Source of the DNA: Tractidigestivibacter scatoligenes
GTDB lineage: Bacteria; Actinomycetota; Coriobacteriia; Coriobacteriales; Atopobiaceae
DNA: 64,000 nt
Direction: 5' to 3'
NCBI RefSeq assembly: GCF_001494635.1
Contig: NZ_LOJF01000001.1
Span: 186,001 to 250,000, forward strand
Shown one piece after another: positions 20,241-28,635 of the stretch (the stretch's first letter is position 1; each line of letters begins with the position of its first letter). The position numbers and the translations under genes are program-made. The notes under the pieces are model-generated. The model worked only from the letters and a program-made list of their open reading frames with translations. It had not been told where the DNA came from and ran no database searches.

Positions 20241-20695
20241 ATAATGCATTAATTGGTCATATCGTCAACTATATATACATAGAATTACATACGGATGGCG
20301 AATCTTCACTGCTAGACCAGCGGCTAAACACAAGGCAGTGGCCCACGGGGCCTACAATGGCGCCTGTGATGATGCCCATTGGGTGACATCGACTAGGTGC
20401 TCCATGGTCGTCTCCATATACCACGACGGGGCATGCGCGGGGCTGACGACTTTGGAATTCTCTACAAAACGGTGTTTCATACTCAAATTATGCTTTTTGG
20501 GACCAAAGTCGAAGTACCCTGCAACCCATCTGATAGAAACGTGAAAGGGGAACGACTCGGTCGCACTTTGGCTGGCCGGTCCTTAGGCCTGCATTACAGG
20601 GGCTTTGGCTCTGATTTGTCCCTTCGTGCGGCCTATTGCCGGCTCGACCCTCACAAAACGAACGCTACACACACTACAAGTAAGGGGCTGGTCAC
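20241..20695 (+). other. Long leader region of the pilus operon
   Basis: No gene. It starts AT-rich (ACTATATATACATAGAATTA around 20268-20288), a likely promoter area, and then returns to average composition for about 400 bp before the tip-pilin ATG, so a long structured 5' leader is possible. No known riboswitch consensus was recognised. Confidence 0.4.
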
Positions 20696-23209
20696 ATGAG
20701 GAGAAAGCTCGCGAGGCAATCGCTTGTTGCCCTGGCGGTGCTTGTCGTTTCGCTTATGGTGGCTGGCTTAGGGCTTGCCGGCAGGCAGGCATATGCCGCT
20801 GAGGACGCGGATGCGTCATCTACCACAATCACCTTCAAGGCGGGCGAAGGCGGTGCCGTTGGCCCCGAAGAGGATCTTGTTCAGACTTTCTCGGCACATG
20901 ATAAAGGCGAAGTGGCTGCCGTTACAGCAACCCCAGCTGATGGCTACGTCTTCGTCGACTGGACGCGCGATGGCGAAGAGGTGAGCACAGAGGCTACTTT
21001 TGCCCCTGTCAAAGAGACGGCCACATACGTCGCCAACTTCAAGGCGGTAGATACCAGCAGTTCTGGATCCGCAAGCACGGACGATACGGATCTTGGTCTG
21101 AACCCCGATCACCTCACCGGCCCCGAAGAGGGGGACGGCACCATAGACGAGAGCGTCTATCCCGAGGTGGACTTTGGCTCTTCTCCGTCACCGAGCCGCC
21201 TTCTTAGCATGAGGCTCATGGCGCTGCCTACGGCGGATTCAGGCCACCCCACCCAGCCCGGCGAGGTAAAGCTTTCGAAGACCGCAACTGCCGTTGACGG
21301 GATGGTCAACACCTGGGATGTCACGGTGCGTGTTGAGGGCAAGGACACCACCAAGACGAGCGACATCGTGCTTGTGATAGACCGTTCGGGCAGCATGGAC
21401 GATAACGGCCGCATGAAAGCTGCCAAAGAAGCGGCAAAACAATTCGTGAGCACGCTTCTGCCTGACGAGCACACGCGTATCGCAATCGTCTCGTTCGCAC
21501 GCGGCGTGACGATTGACCAAGGGCTTACCAACGATTCGTCCGCCCTCAACAGGGCCATCAATCGTATTTACGCTGACGGTGGAACCTTCACTCAAGCCGG
21601 CATCAAGCAGGCTGAGACGCTTCTCGCAAACTCTAACGCAGACGTTAAGAACATCGTGCTTCTGTCCGATGGCGAGCCTACGTATAGCTATGACATCAAA
21701 AACCCTACGAACTATCTAACCAATCTTGTGTATGGCTACGTCGACAACGGTTATGTTGGTGGGTGGACCGGCTGGCATTACGACACGAACACCAGCGTTC
21801 CTTCCACAGAATTCAACTACCCGAAAGCAGTGGGAGAGGGCAATTCTCTGCAGACCTTTGGGGAATGGTACAGACGGAATCGGTGGTACTACAACCACGG
21901 CAACAGCACCATCGCCGAGGCGACCATCGCGAAGAACGCTGGCTACACCATGTGGACCGTTGCAGTGAATGCTGGCGACACGGGTAAGAGCGTCCTTTCT
22001 CAATGCGCAACAGATCACAACCACGCAAAGTCGACGGAAAAGCCAGAGGAACTCAAGAAGATCTTTACAGAGATAGCCGGCAACATCAAGGCGGCGGTAC
22101 AGGACGCCAGTGTTACCGATCCCATGGGTACGGGCTTCACGATTCCTGCTGGCAGCGTGGACAGCATAACGACAAGCCAGGGAACCGCAACGTACGATGC
22201 GGATAAGAAGACCATCAACTGGGAAGTCGGAACGCTCTCTAACACCATCGATGACGACCCCACGGTCAAGTACGCTAAGCTTACCTATCGCGTCACGATT
22301 GACGACAGCATTCTCACGGCAACACCGGAGGCAGATGGCAAGTCGTACAAGACCAATGGCACGACAACCATCAATTACAAGGACGCTACTGGTGCTGACA
22401 AAACGGGGGAGTTTGTTTCGCCTACCGTCGACCCCGTCCTGCTCGTGGTGCAGAAGAAGCTCTACGACAAGAACGGTAACGAAGTCACGAACAGCGACCA
22501 GGAGTTCTCTGTCAACGTAAAGGGAGATGCCAAGAGCGGAGAGGCCTATGATCAGACCTATACCCTCAAGCCTGGCGACAGGAAGGTCCTAACCAACCTG
22601 CGTTGGGAGGATACCTATACCGCCACAGAGACCGGTTACCCCGATGGCAAGAGCAAGGATGACTACACCACCGAGGTGAAGGTGGGCGATGACGTCACCA
22701 ACAGCTTTACCGTCCACCAGGGAGCTGACGACAAGGACATTGTTGTCACCAACCGCGAGCATCCTACGCTCACGCTCTCGAAGACTGTAACGGGCGACCT
22801 TGCCGACAAGACCAAGGAGTTCACGTTCAACGTCACCGTGAAGCGCGGCGATCAGACCGTCATCGATAACAAGACATACACGCTCAAGGATGGCGACAGC
22901 AAGACCATTGCGCCAGATAGCGGTGCCCTGCTCCCCGGTGACCAGGTCACTATCACCGAGGCTAACGGTGATGGCTACACCGCCACGTATAAGGTTGGGG
23001 ACGCATCCGAGCAGACCGGCTCTGAGGCAAGGTTCAGCCTCTCCGGTGACACCAAGGTGAGCTTCACGAACTCCAAGCCACTGGTTCCTATCACTGGCCT
23101 CGACGGCAATGAGGGGATTCCCATCCTGCCCGCAGTGTTGGGCGTGGGTGCCATCACCGCCGTCCTGTGCGTTGCCATAACCCGGCGTCACGGCGTGCGA
23201 GGGGAGTGA
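20696..23209 (+). CDS. Pilus tip adhesin: VWA domain, sortase-anchored
   Basis: 837 residues with an N-terminal signal peptide (about 1-34, ending YAAED). A Gly/Val-rich repeat resembling InlB B-type modules spans about 40-115. A von Willebrand A domain (about 200-460) has the MIDAS motif DRSGS at 229-233. Two or more CnaB/DUF7601-like Ig domains follow (VVQKKLYDKNGNEVTNSDQEF; LSKTVTGDLADKTKEFTFNV). The C-terminus has VPITG at 797-801, a hydrophobic stretch and RRHG, which is a cell-wall sorting signal departing from LPXTG. This is the usual architecture of Gram-positive pilus tip proteins that bind host or surface ligands. It is the first gene of the operon and overlaps the next by 3 nt. The ribosome site AAGGGG lies 9 nt before ATG. 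Confidence 0.88.
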   Translation: MRRKLARQSLVALAVLVVSLMVAGLGLAGRQAYAAEDADASSTTITFKAGEGGAVGPEEDLVQTFSAHDKGEVAAVTATPADGYVFVDWTRDGEEVSTEATFAPVKETATYVANFKAVDTSSSGSASTDDTDLGLNPDHLTGPEEGDGTIDESVYPEVDFGSSPSPSRLLSMRLMALPTADSGHPTQPGEVKLSKTATAVDGMVNTWDVTVRVEGKDTTKTSDIVLVIDRSGSMDDNGRMKAAKEAAKQFVSTLLPDEHTRIAIVSFARGVTIDQGLTNDSSALNRAINRIYADGGTFTQAGIKQAETLLANSNADVKNIVLLSDGEPTYSYDIKNPTNYLTNLVYGYVDNGYVGGWTGWHYDTNTSVPSTEFNYPKAVGEGNSLQTFGEWYRRNRWYYNHGNSTIAEATIAKNAGYTMWTVAVNAGDTGKSVLSQCATDHNHAKSTEKPEELKKIFTEIAGNIKAAVQDASVTDPMGTGFTIPAGSVDSITTSQGTATYDADKKTINWEVGTLSNTIDDDPTVKYAKLTYRVTIDDSILTATPEADGKSYKTNGTTTINYKDATGADKTGEFVSPTVDPVLLVVQKKLYDKNGNEVTNSDQEFSVNVKGDAKSGEAYDQTYTLKPGDRKVLTNLRWEDTYTATETGYPDGKSKDDYTTEVKVGDDVTNSFTVHQGADDKDIVVTNREHPTLTLSKTVTGDLADKTKEFTFNVTVKRGDQTVIDNKTYTLKDGDSKTIAPDSGALLPGDQVTITEANGDGYTATYKVGDASEQTGSEARFSLSGDTKVSFTNSKPLVPITGLDGNEGIPILPAVLGVGAITAVLCVAITRRHGVRGE

Positions 23210-23763
23210 TGCCCAGCCACTTTGCCCCTACGTCGGGGAGCGCAGAGCCCACGGACGAAGGTTCGGAGCCGTCGCTTGCGGCGGAGCTTCTTCTTCTCGT
23301 CCTCAAGATCGCGTTTGTTCTGGGCTTTGTCGCAATGGTGTTCCTCTTCGTCTTTGGTCTGTTCCAAGCGCCTGACGAGAGCATGTCGCCAGCGCTCAGA
23401 GAGGGGGATCTGGTCGTGTACTACCGCTTGGAGAAGACCTATGCCGCCGGTGACGTGATTGTGGTCGACGACGGCGACTCCAAGGAGCTCCGCAGGGTTG
23501 TTGCGGTTGCGGGCGACACGGTGGAGTTCTCCTCAGACGGGCTGGTAATCAACGGCTACCTGCAGAGCGAAGACAAGATATACACCGAGACGCTGCCGTT
23601 TACGGAAGGCATCACGTATCCAGTGACGGTAGGCGAAGGTCAGGTGTTCGTGATGGGCGACAACCGCCCAGAGTCGAAGGACAGCAGGCTCTACGGCCCG
23701 GTGGACATCGACACGAGCACGGAAGGAAAGGTCATGACGGTGATCAGGAGAAGGAACTTCTGA
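23209..23763 (+). CDS. Pilus-associated signal peptidase I-like protein, Lys replaced by Arg
   Basis: 184 residues. The start ATG overlaps the tip-pilin stop (TGATG). One N-terminal membrane helix (about 26-52) precedes the S26-type domain: APDESMSPAL with Ser58 in the nucleophile position, GDVIVVDDGD, ELRRVVAVAGDTV and VFVMGDNRPESKDSR. Canonical SPase I has Lys-Arg at the position where this protein has Arg95-Arg96, so the general base seems to be missing. The SipA proteins of streptococcal FCT pili are likewise degenerate and act as assembly chaperones. By analogy, this one may assist pilin maturation or polymerisation instead of, or in addition to, cleaving leader peptides. Confidence 0.82.
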   Translation: MPSHFAPTSGSAEPTDEGSEPSLAAELLLLVLKIAFVLGFVAMVFLFVFGLFQAPDESMSPALREGDLVVYYRLEKTYAAGDVIVVDDGDSKELRRVVAVAGDTVEFSSDGLVINGYLQSEDKIYTETLPFTEGITYPVTVGEGQVFVMGDNRPESKDSRLYGPVDIDTSTEGKVMTVIRRRNF

Positions 23764-23824
23764 GAGCCGTGTGATAGACAAGGCAAGTCGCGTCCCCTGG
23801 GGCGCACGTCGAAAGGAAGATGAG

Positions 23825-24925
23825 ATGAGAAAGAACAGAGGGTTTGTCGCACTTGCATCCGCAATTGCGCTTGTTGCGGCTCTGTTTGGCGGCGTAAGCA
23901 CCGCGCTGGCAGCGACTGCGACTGTACCGCAGGTCCAGAAGCAGCTCGACCTCAACCCGGGCTCCACGGTGTCGGCGACCTTCACGTATACCATTACGCC
24001 TAAGGCGCTTACCACTGGCGTTGGCAACGAGATGACCTACACCGACGGCCCCACCGCCGCGATTGCTGACATCACGCTGACTGATGCGTCCAACACCGCA
24101 AAGAACACTGGCACTGGTGCCATCACCTTTGGCGGCAAGTCTGATGCCAGCGCCTTTGCGCACGCTGGCGTCTACGCCTGGACCATCAAGGAAAACACCA
24201 CGCAGAACACCGGCGTTGGCACCTTCCAGGATGACCCGCAGGTCTACACCCTCATTGCTACCGTTGTTAACGGCGACAATGGTCTTGAGTTCAGCTCTTT
24301 TGTAATCGCCAAGGGTGACGTGAACTCCACCGCCAACACCGACACCGACAAGGCAAGCGCTATCGAGTTCGATAACAAGTACACCGAGAACACTACTGAG
24401 AACAACACTGACCTCACGATCACCAAGGCAGTTGAGGGCAAGCAGGGTGACAAGAGCAAGCAGTTCGAGTTCACGGTGACCTTCACCGCTCCCTCTGTGC
24501 TTCCCAACGGGCAGACTGCTGCGCAGGCTCTGAACGCTATCACTGCGACCGCTAATGGTGCTACCGACATTCAGTTCGCAGATGCTGCTGACGGCGCTAC
24601 TACCCGTACCGTCACCTTCAAGGCTGCCGACGCCAAGGGCGTTACCTTCTCCAACGTTCTCGTTGGTACCACCTATTCTGTCCAGGAGACTAAGGTTGAT
24701 GGCTACACCCAGTCCTGGAAGGCTACTGCCAACGGCGCCGAGAGCACCTCTCAGGACAACCTGCTCATTGGTGAGAAGACCAACAACGGCACCATGACCA
24801 ACACCCACTCGGACGTGACCCCCACGGGCCTCATCATCAACAACCTGCCCTTCATCATGCTGGGCTGCGTTGCCGTCGCCGGCGTTGTTGCCTACGGTGC
24901 TGCTAAGAGGAAGCTCGAGAAGTAA
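23825..24925 (+). CDS. Major pilin candidate, FctA/Spy0128-like
   Basis: 366 residues from ATG 23825, with GGA about 8 nt upstream; the open frame begins earlier, but the signal peptide starts here (MRKNRGFVALASAIALVAAL, cleavage near ALA-AT). Two FctA-type Ig domains are visible: about 30-190 with ATFTYTITPKA, FAHAGVYAWTIKE and YTLIATVVNG, and about 195-325 with LTITKAVEGKQGDKSKQFEFTV. Such domains carry Lys-Asn isopeptide bonds. The sorting signal is VTPTG at 331-335 followed by a hydrophobic helix and AAKRKLEK. The stop codon directly abuts the sortase ATG. It is Thr/Ala/Asn-rich and is probably polymerised by that sortase. Confidence 0.88.
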   Translation: MRKNRGFVALASAIALVAALFGGVSTALAATATVPQVQKQLDLNPGSTVSATFTYTITPKALTTGVGNEMTYTDGPTAAIADITLTDASNTAKNTGTGAITFGGKSDASAFAHAGVYAWTIKENTTQNTGVGTFQDDPQVYTLIATVVNGDNGLEFSSFVIAKGDVNSTANTDTDKASAIEFDNKYTENTTENNTDLTITKAVEGKQGDKSKQFEFTVTFTAPSVLPNGQTAAQALNAITATANGATDIQFADAADGATTRTVTFKAADAKGVTFSNVLVGTTYSVQETKVDGYTQSWKATANGAESTSQDNLLIGEKTNNGTMTNTHSDVTPTGLIINNLPFIMLGCVAVAGVVAYGAAKRKLEK

Positions 24926-25867
24926 ATGCCCCATTCGCTATCCCGTCGGCTGGCCCGTGGGGCCCTACGACTCGCTAATTGGCTGGTCGACGGGATAGTT
25001 CTCTCTGTGTTGCTGCTCGTTGTTCTCTTTACCGCCTACTCTGTGTTCGACAACAACCGGGTGGAGGGCCAGGCAAGCGAGGAGAACTTTGCCTCGTATC
25101 GTCCGGCAGAGAATAACGACCCAAGCTTCGAAGAGCTTGCGGCATCCAACTCAGACGTGGTTGGTTGGCTCACGCTCTACGGAACAGGCGTTGACTACCC
25201 GCTGGTTCAGGGGCCAGACAACGAGAAGTACCTCAACACCAACGCAAAGGGCGAGTTTGCCCTTTCTGGCTCGCTTTTCCTGGATTACCGCAATGCGCGG
25301 GACTTCACAGACCCAAGCACGGTGATCTTTGGCCACCACATGGAGAACTCCCTCATGTTTGGCGACCTGGACAAGTTTGGTGACGAGGAATTCTTCTGGC
25401 AGCACAGGTACGGCAACATCTACTACGGCGGCAAAAACCACGGCGTTGAGATATGCGCCTACCTTCTTGCCGATGCGTACGACGAAGTTGTCTATAGCAC
25501 GACGGTTGGGAGCTCTCCATCTATGGCTGAGTTCCTAGCCTATCTAAAGGCCCACGCCAAGTTCTGGCGAGATGGTGCGATCGGCGAGAACGATCACGTG
25601 CTGGTGCTCTCGACGTGCGGGTCCGGGACCAATGACCGCCACATTGTGGTGGCTCGCATCACGGACGAGACGTACGAGAACACCTTCACCGACGAGAGTG
25701 TCTCCAGGACGCTTTCCGGCACCGCCGACAAGGGTTTGGCGCTATGGGCAAAGATTGGTATTGGGTTGCTCGTGTTCCTGCTCATTGCGTGGGTGGTTGG
25801 CGCACCATCGCGGAAACGCAGCGGGAACAACAGGAGGAGAAGGATAGATGGGCGCGATAGAGGATAG
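24926..25867 (+). CDS. Class B sortase (pilin polymerase candidate)
   Basis: 313 residues. An N-terminal membrane helix (about 21-40) is followed by the extracytoplasmic sortase domain and a second hydrophobic segment at about 273-291 with a very basic tail. The catalytic His is in FGHHME (137/138), Cys231 in LSTCGSG, and Arg238 in NDRH. The class B call rests on the NSDVVGWLTLYGTGVDYPLVQG start and the overall layout. It starts immediately after the pilin stop and overlaps the next pilin gene by 20 nt. In streptococcal FCT-3 loci a class B sortase polymerises a comparable FctA-type pilin whose sorting motif is not LPXTG; the same job is inferred here. Confidence 0.9.
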   Translation: MPHSLSRRLARGALRLANWLVDGIVLSVLLLVVLFTAYSVFDNNRVEGQASEENFASYRPAENNDPSFEELAASNSDVVGWLTLYGTGVDYPLVQGPDNEKYLNTNAKGEFALSGSLFLDYRNARDFTDPSTVIFGHHMENSLMFGDLDKFGDEEFFWQHRYGNIYYGGKNHGVEICAYLLADAYDEVVYSTTVGSSPSMAEFLAYLKAHAKFWRDGAIGENDHVLVLSTCGSGTNDRHIVVARITDETYENTFTDESVSRTLSGTADKGLALWAKIGIGLLVFLLIAWVVGAPSRKRSGNNRRRRIDGRDRG

Positions 25868-26588
25868 GCTGTACGCACGGGCGCGGGCGCATGCCCTCGC
25901 TGCCGTCTGCATGCTTGCGATGGCCATTGCGGTTGCCCTGCTCGCCGCGCCTTCGCGTGCGCTTGCAGCCGTTGTCGACCACTTCACCGTGGGGCAGGAG
26001 TTCTCGAAGACCGGCATGGTCCCCGAGGAGCTGAGCAGCACCTTCACCTACCAGCTCACGCGCGTTGCAGGGAGGGACGGCGTGGCGCCGCTGCCAGCTA
26101 ATGCGGAGGGCGATACCTACACGTTTACCCTGGATGGGGATACGAGCAAGGACATTTCGCTGACGCTGGGGAACGCTGCTGCAGCTGATGCACTGACCTT
26201 CTCGCACGCGGGCGTCTTCTCCTATCAGCTGCGTTGCGTCACGGATCCCTCGGGGACTGAAGGGCTCACCGTGGACGATACTGTCTACGACGTTGAGATT
26301 GAGGTTAACAACACCGATGACGGCCTTGCGGTATCGCACGTGGTGATTAGGCGCGAGTCTGATGGCTATAAGCCGGACACTGCGTCGTTCTCGCACAGCT
26401 TTGAGGGCCAGCCCGAGCCTGTGCCAGGGCCCGAGAAGCCCGTCGAGATTCTGGGCGTCAAGCTTCCTGTGGCTGGTGACGCTACATGGGGGCTCATCCA
26501 GCTGAGCACTGCAATCTGCATTGGTGGCGCTGTGCTTATCGTCATGGCCATTCGTCGCAAGAAGAAGGAGCGCGAGGCGAGGTCGTAA
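25848..26588 (+). CDS. Minor/anchor pilin with FctA-type domain
   Basis: 246 residues. A signal peptide (about 17-41, ALLAAPSRALA) is followed by one FctA-like Ig domain (about 45-185: SSTFTYQLTRVAG, FSHAGVFSYQLRCV, YDVEIEVNNTDDGLAV). A short Pro-rich linker (PEPVPGPEKPVE) leads to LPVAGD, a membrane helix and RRKKKEREARS. LPVAG is close to LPXTG, unlike the sorting motifs of the other two pilins, so this may be the basal subunit attached to the cell wall by a housekeeping sortase elsewhere in the genome. It overlaps the sortase gene by 20 nt, so it is part of the same operon. No terminator is clear before the R1 repeat. Confidence 0.82.
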   Translation: MGAIEDRLYARARAHALAAVCMLAMAIAVALLAAPSRALAAVVDHFTVGQEFSKTGMVPEELSSTFTYQLTRVAGRDGVAPLPANAEGDTYTFTLDGDTSKDISLTLGNAAAADALTFSHAGVFSYQLRCVTDPSGTEGLTVDDTVYDVEIEVNNTDDGLAVSHVVIRRESDGYKPDTASFSHSFEGQPEPVPGPEKPVEILGVKLPVAGDATWGLIQLSTAICIGGAVLIVMAIRRKKKEREARS

Positions 26589-26619
26589 GCGCGGCGTTGG
26601 GCGTTTGGCGCTTGCGCGA

Positions 26620-26755
26620 CGCCCGAAGTCTTCTTTTCGACAAAAGAATCGCTCCGCTGTGCCCTCCGGCGTCAATTCGGCGCCGGAGGGCACGCTTTTG
26701 CAGCAATCCCGTACAAAGTCGCTGCTCGGGCGTCACTCCTGCGCCGTGACGTTCC
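26620..26755. repeat. R1 repeat copy after the pilus operon
   Basis: A hairpin of 11 bp (CCTCCGGCG...CGCCGGAGG, 26662-26690) is followed by TTTTGCAGCA and GTACAAA and then a second, partial unit. It supplies the last codons of the PAP2 gene (stop at 26733). Opposite orientation to the cluster at 4321. Confidence 0.7.
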
Positions 26756-27413
26756 CTTCATCCAGCATGAGTGGCACCACGAGCTTGGTATAGAGCGCCA
26801 ACCAGATGAGCGACACGCAGAAGCCGGCAATAACGTCTGACGCATAGTGGACGCCTAGGTAGATGCGGCTAATGCCGATAAGGACAATCACCAGGCCAAA
26901 GCCAATCACGCAGAACCAGCGCACAAACCGGTCGCGTTCGTAGTGCCAGACCATCCAGGCGAGAAGTCCGTAGAACGCCATGGCTACCATGGAGTGTCCG
27001 GAGGGAAAGCTGTAGCCAGTCTCGGCAATAAGGCGGAATCCGTCAGGTCTGGGCCTTTGGACCAACTGCTTGAGCAGGAGGTTGAGCGCCACGGCGCACA
27101 CCAGGTTCACTGCCGCGCATGCGCCAGGCCTGCGCCCCGGGGCAAATGCCTCTACGGCCAGCAGCATGACGAGAAGTACCACCGGCTGTGCCAGCTCGGA
27201 AATCGACTCCATGTACGGGGTGAGCCACGGCTGGCGTAGGTCCTGAACAAAGAGCTGGTAGGCACCGGCATCCAGCTTGGTGAGCTCGCCTTCGCCAACC
27301 TCCTCCAGAAGCCAGATAAAGACGCAGGCCGCCACTGCCGCAAGAATGAGGCGAAGGTTCTCTCGCACAAGCCTTCTAAAGGCGTGGCCCTTCTCTGCTA
27401 GATGGTCGGCCAT
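26733..27413 (-). CDS. PAP2-superfamily membrane phosphatase
   Basis: 226 residues with about six membrane helices. The three PAP2 signatures are present: KQLVQRPRP (KX6RP), YSFPSGHSMVAM (PSGH) and SRIYLGVHYASDVIAG (SRX5HX3D). Such enzymes dephosphorylate lipid phosphates such as undecaprenyl pyrophosphate or phosphatidylglycerol phosphate on the outer membrane face; which one applies here cannot be told. The C-terminal residues are encoded inside an R1 repeat, so the true ancestral end may have been altered by repeat insertion. It lies downstream of trxA but is separated from it by a terminator. Confidence 0.9.
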   Translation of the reverse strand: MADHLAEKGHAFRRLVRENLRLILAAVAACVFIWLLEEVGEGELTKLDAGAYQLFVQDLRQPWLTPYMESISELAQPVVLLVMLLAVEAFAPGRRPGACAAVNLVCAVALNLLLKQLVQRPRPDGFRLIAETGYSFPSGHSMVAMAFYGLLAWMVWHYERDRFVRWFCVIGFGLVIVLIGISRIYLGVHYASDVIAGFCVSLIWLALYTKLVVPLMLDEGNVTAQE

Positions 27414-27442
27414 GTGCGAGTCCTTTCCACGATGACCAGATA

Positions 27443-27475
27443 CAAAAAGGGGCGGACGCCGAAAGGCATCCGCCC
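27443..27475 (-). terminator. Terminator of trxA
   Basis: On the minus strand GGGCGGATGCC and GGCGTCCGCCC form the stem around TTTC, followed by CCTTTTTGTA. Confidence 0.88.
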
Positions 27476-27528
27476 TGCGCTACGTACAAGTCTAGGGCAT
27501 GCTGCGATTGCGTGACCCTAAACCGCCC

Positions 27529-27849
27529 TTACAGGTAGGCCTCAAGCTCCTTCTTGAGCTCGGCCTTAGGCATGTTGCCCACCATGGTGTGAACGGGTTT
27601 GCCGTTCTTGAACAGGATGAGCGTGGGGATGGAGACAATGCGGAACCTGGTGGCAAGGTCCGCCTCCTCGTCCACGTTGCACTTGTAGACGTCGAGCTTG
27701 TCGCTCAGCTCGCCAGAGATCTCCTCGACAACGGGGCCAAGCGCGCGGCAGGGGCCGCACCAAGAGGCCCAGAAGTCAACGAGAACAGGCTTCGCAGAGC
27801 CAGAAACTACGGAATCGAACTTGTCGGTGGTGATAGGGGTTGTAGCCAT
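27529..27849 (-). CDS. trxA: Thioredoxin
   Basis: 106 residues, standard thioredoxin size. The active site is WASWCGPCRA with Cys31 and Cys34; the cis-Pro motif is VSIPTLILF and a conserved Asp lies in VDFWA. It keeps cytoplasmic protein thiols reduced, together with a thioredoxin reductase not in this window. It is a single gene with its own terminator, divergent from the gene at 28010. On the minus strand, TATAAG near 27908 is a possible -10 box. Confidence 0.96.
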   Translation of the reverse strand: MATTPITTDKFDSVVSGSAKPVLVDFWASWCGPCRALGPVVEEISGELSDKLDVYKCNVDEEADLATRFRIVSIPTLILFKNGKPVHTMVGNMPKAELKKELEAYL

Positions 27850-28009
27850 GTCTGCCTCCCAGCGGATGCGGACGCCTTCGCCCGCGGTTTCGTGTCGAGA
27901 GGGCTTATACCCGATTTACACTGGGTGTGACATGGGGTGCAAAATGCTATCTCCATTATCACATGTGAACGGTCGCTTGCCTTGGCAAGCGGCATCCGGG
28001 GAGGGTGCA

Positions 28010-28567
28010 ATGGCAACGGAGCGAGACAGGCGTCGCGAGGCGTACGTGGAGAAGGCGCGGGCGGAGCTATCTGGCCTGGCGGCGCGAGGCGTGCGCATGG
28101 GTGGCAATGCCTTCTCGGCTGTTGTTCTTGCCAAGGGCGAGCTCTCGCCCGAGGAGCAGGCTGGTGCAGAGCTTCTCTCTGGCCCAGATGGCGTGGCGCT
28201 GAGAAAGTCGCTCGACAAGCTTGGCTACGAGCCAGAGGACTGGTGCACGCTCTGCCTTCCGGCGCCCGGCACCCCCGGCGCGCTGCCTGCATCCCTCGTA
28301 CGGGAGGCGCTTGCGGCGCTTGACCCCGCAACCGTTGTGTGCTGCGACAATGCCGCTGCGCAGGCTGTGCGTGACGCCTATGCAGATGATCTTGCTGCCC
28401 TCCAGAGCTTTTCGGAAGCAATGCTTGAGCCCGGTTATGTTGTCTACGTGCGAGGCGTGCGCGTGCTGGCGCTGGGCGGCTTTGCGAACGCCCTTGGCGA
28501 CCAGCGAAAAAAGCAGCTTATGTGGGCGCGGCTCAAGCAGATACCTCCCCTGGGAGAGCCCTTCTAG
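28010..28567 (+). CDS. Uracil-DNA-glycosylase-superfamily-like protein (tentative)
   Basis: 185 residues from ATG 28010, with GGGGAGG upstream. The overall layout resembles the UDG fold. [19 protein letters not shown] lies where the active-site Gly-Glu-rich motif sits, [18 protein letters not shown] matches the helix that follows it, [20 protein letters not shown] resembles the 'P..vv.lG..A' strand, and a C-terminal [15 protein letters not shown] segment follows. The canonical GEAPG and HPS motifs are not conserved, so catalysis is doubtful. No Fe-S cysteine set is visible. A perfect palindrome CGCTTGCC-TT-GGCAAGCG at 27974-27991 just upstream may be an operator. It is followed by pgi after 68 bp. 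Confidence 0.6.
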   Translation: MATERDRRREAYVEKARAELSGLAARGVRMGGNAFSAVVLAKGELSPEEQAGAELLSGPDGVALRKSLDKLGYEPEDWCTLCLPAPGTPGALPASLVREALAALDPATVVCCDNAAAQAVRDAYADDLAALQSFSEAMLEPGYVVYVRGVRVLALGGFANALGDQRKKQLMWARLKQIPPLGEPF

Positions 28568-28635
28568 CGCTCCGGTCTCCGGCATACGCGGTATCCTTAA
28601 TACGTATGTTGTCCAGTGTGACAAGGAGCAACGCC

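Noticed and set aside
20290-20695. Cyclic-di-GMP or other riboswitch in the pilus leader
   Set aside because: Some pieces look structured, but the conserved core of the c-di-GMP classes is not there.
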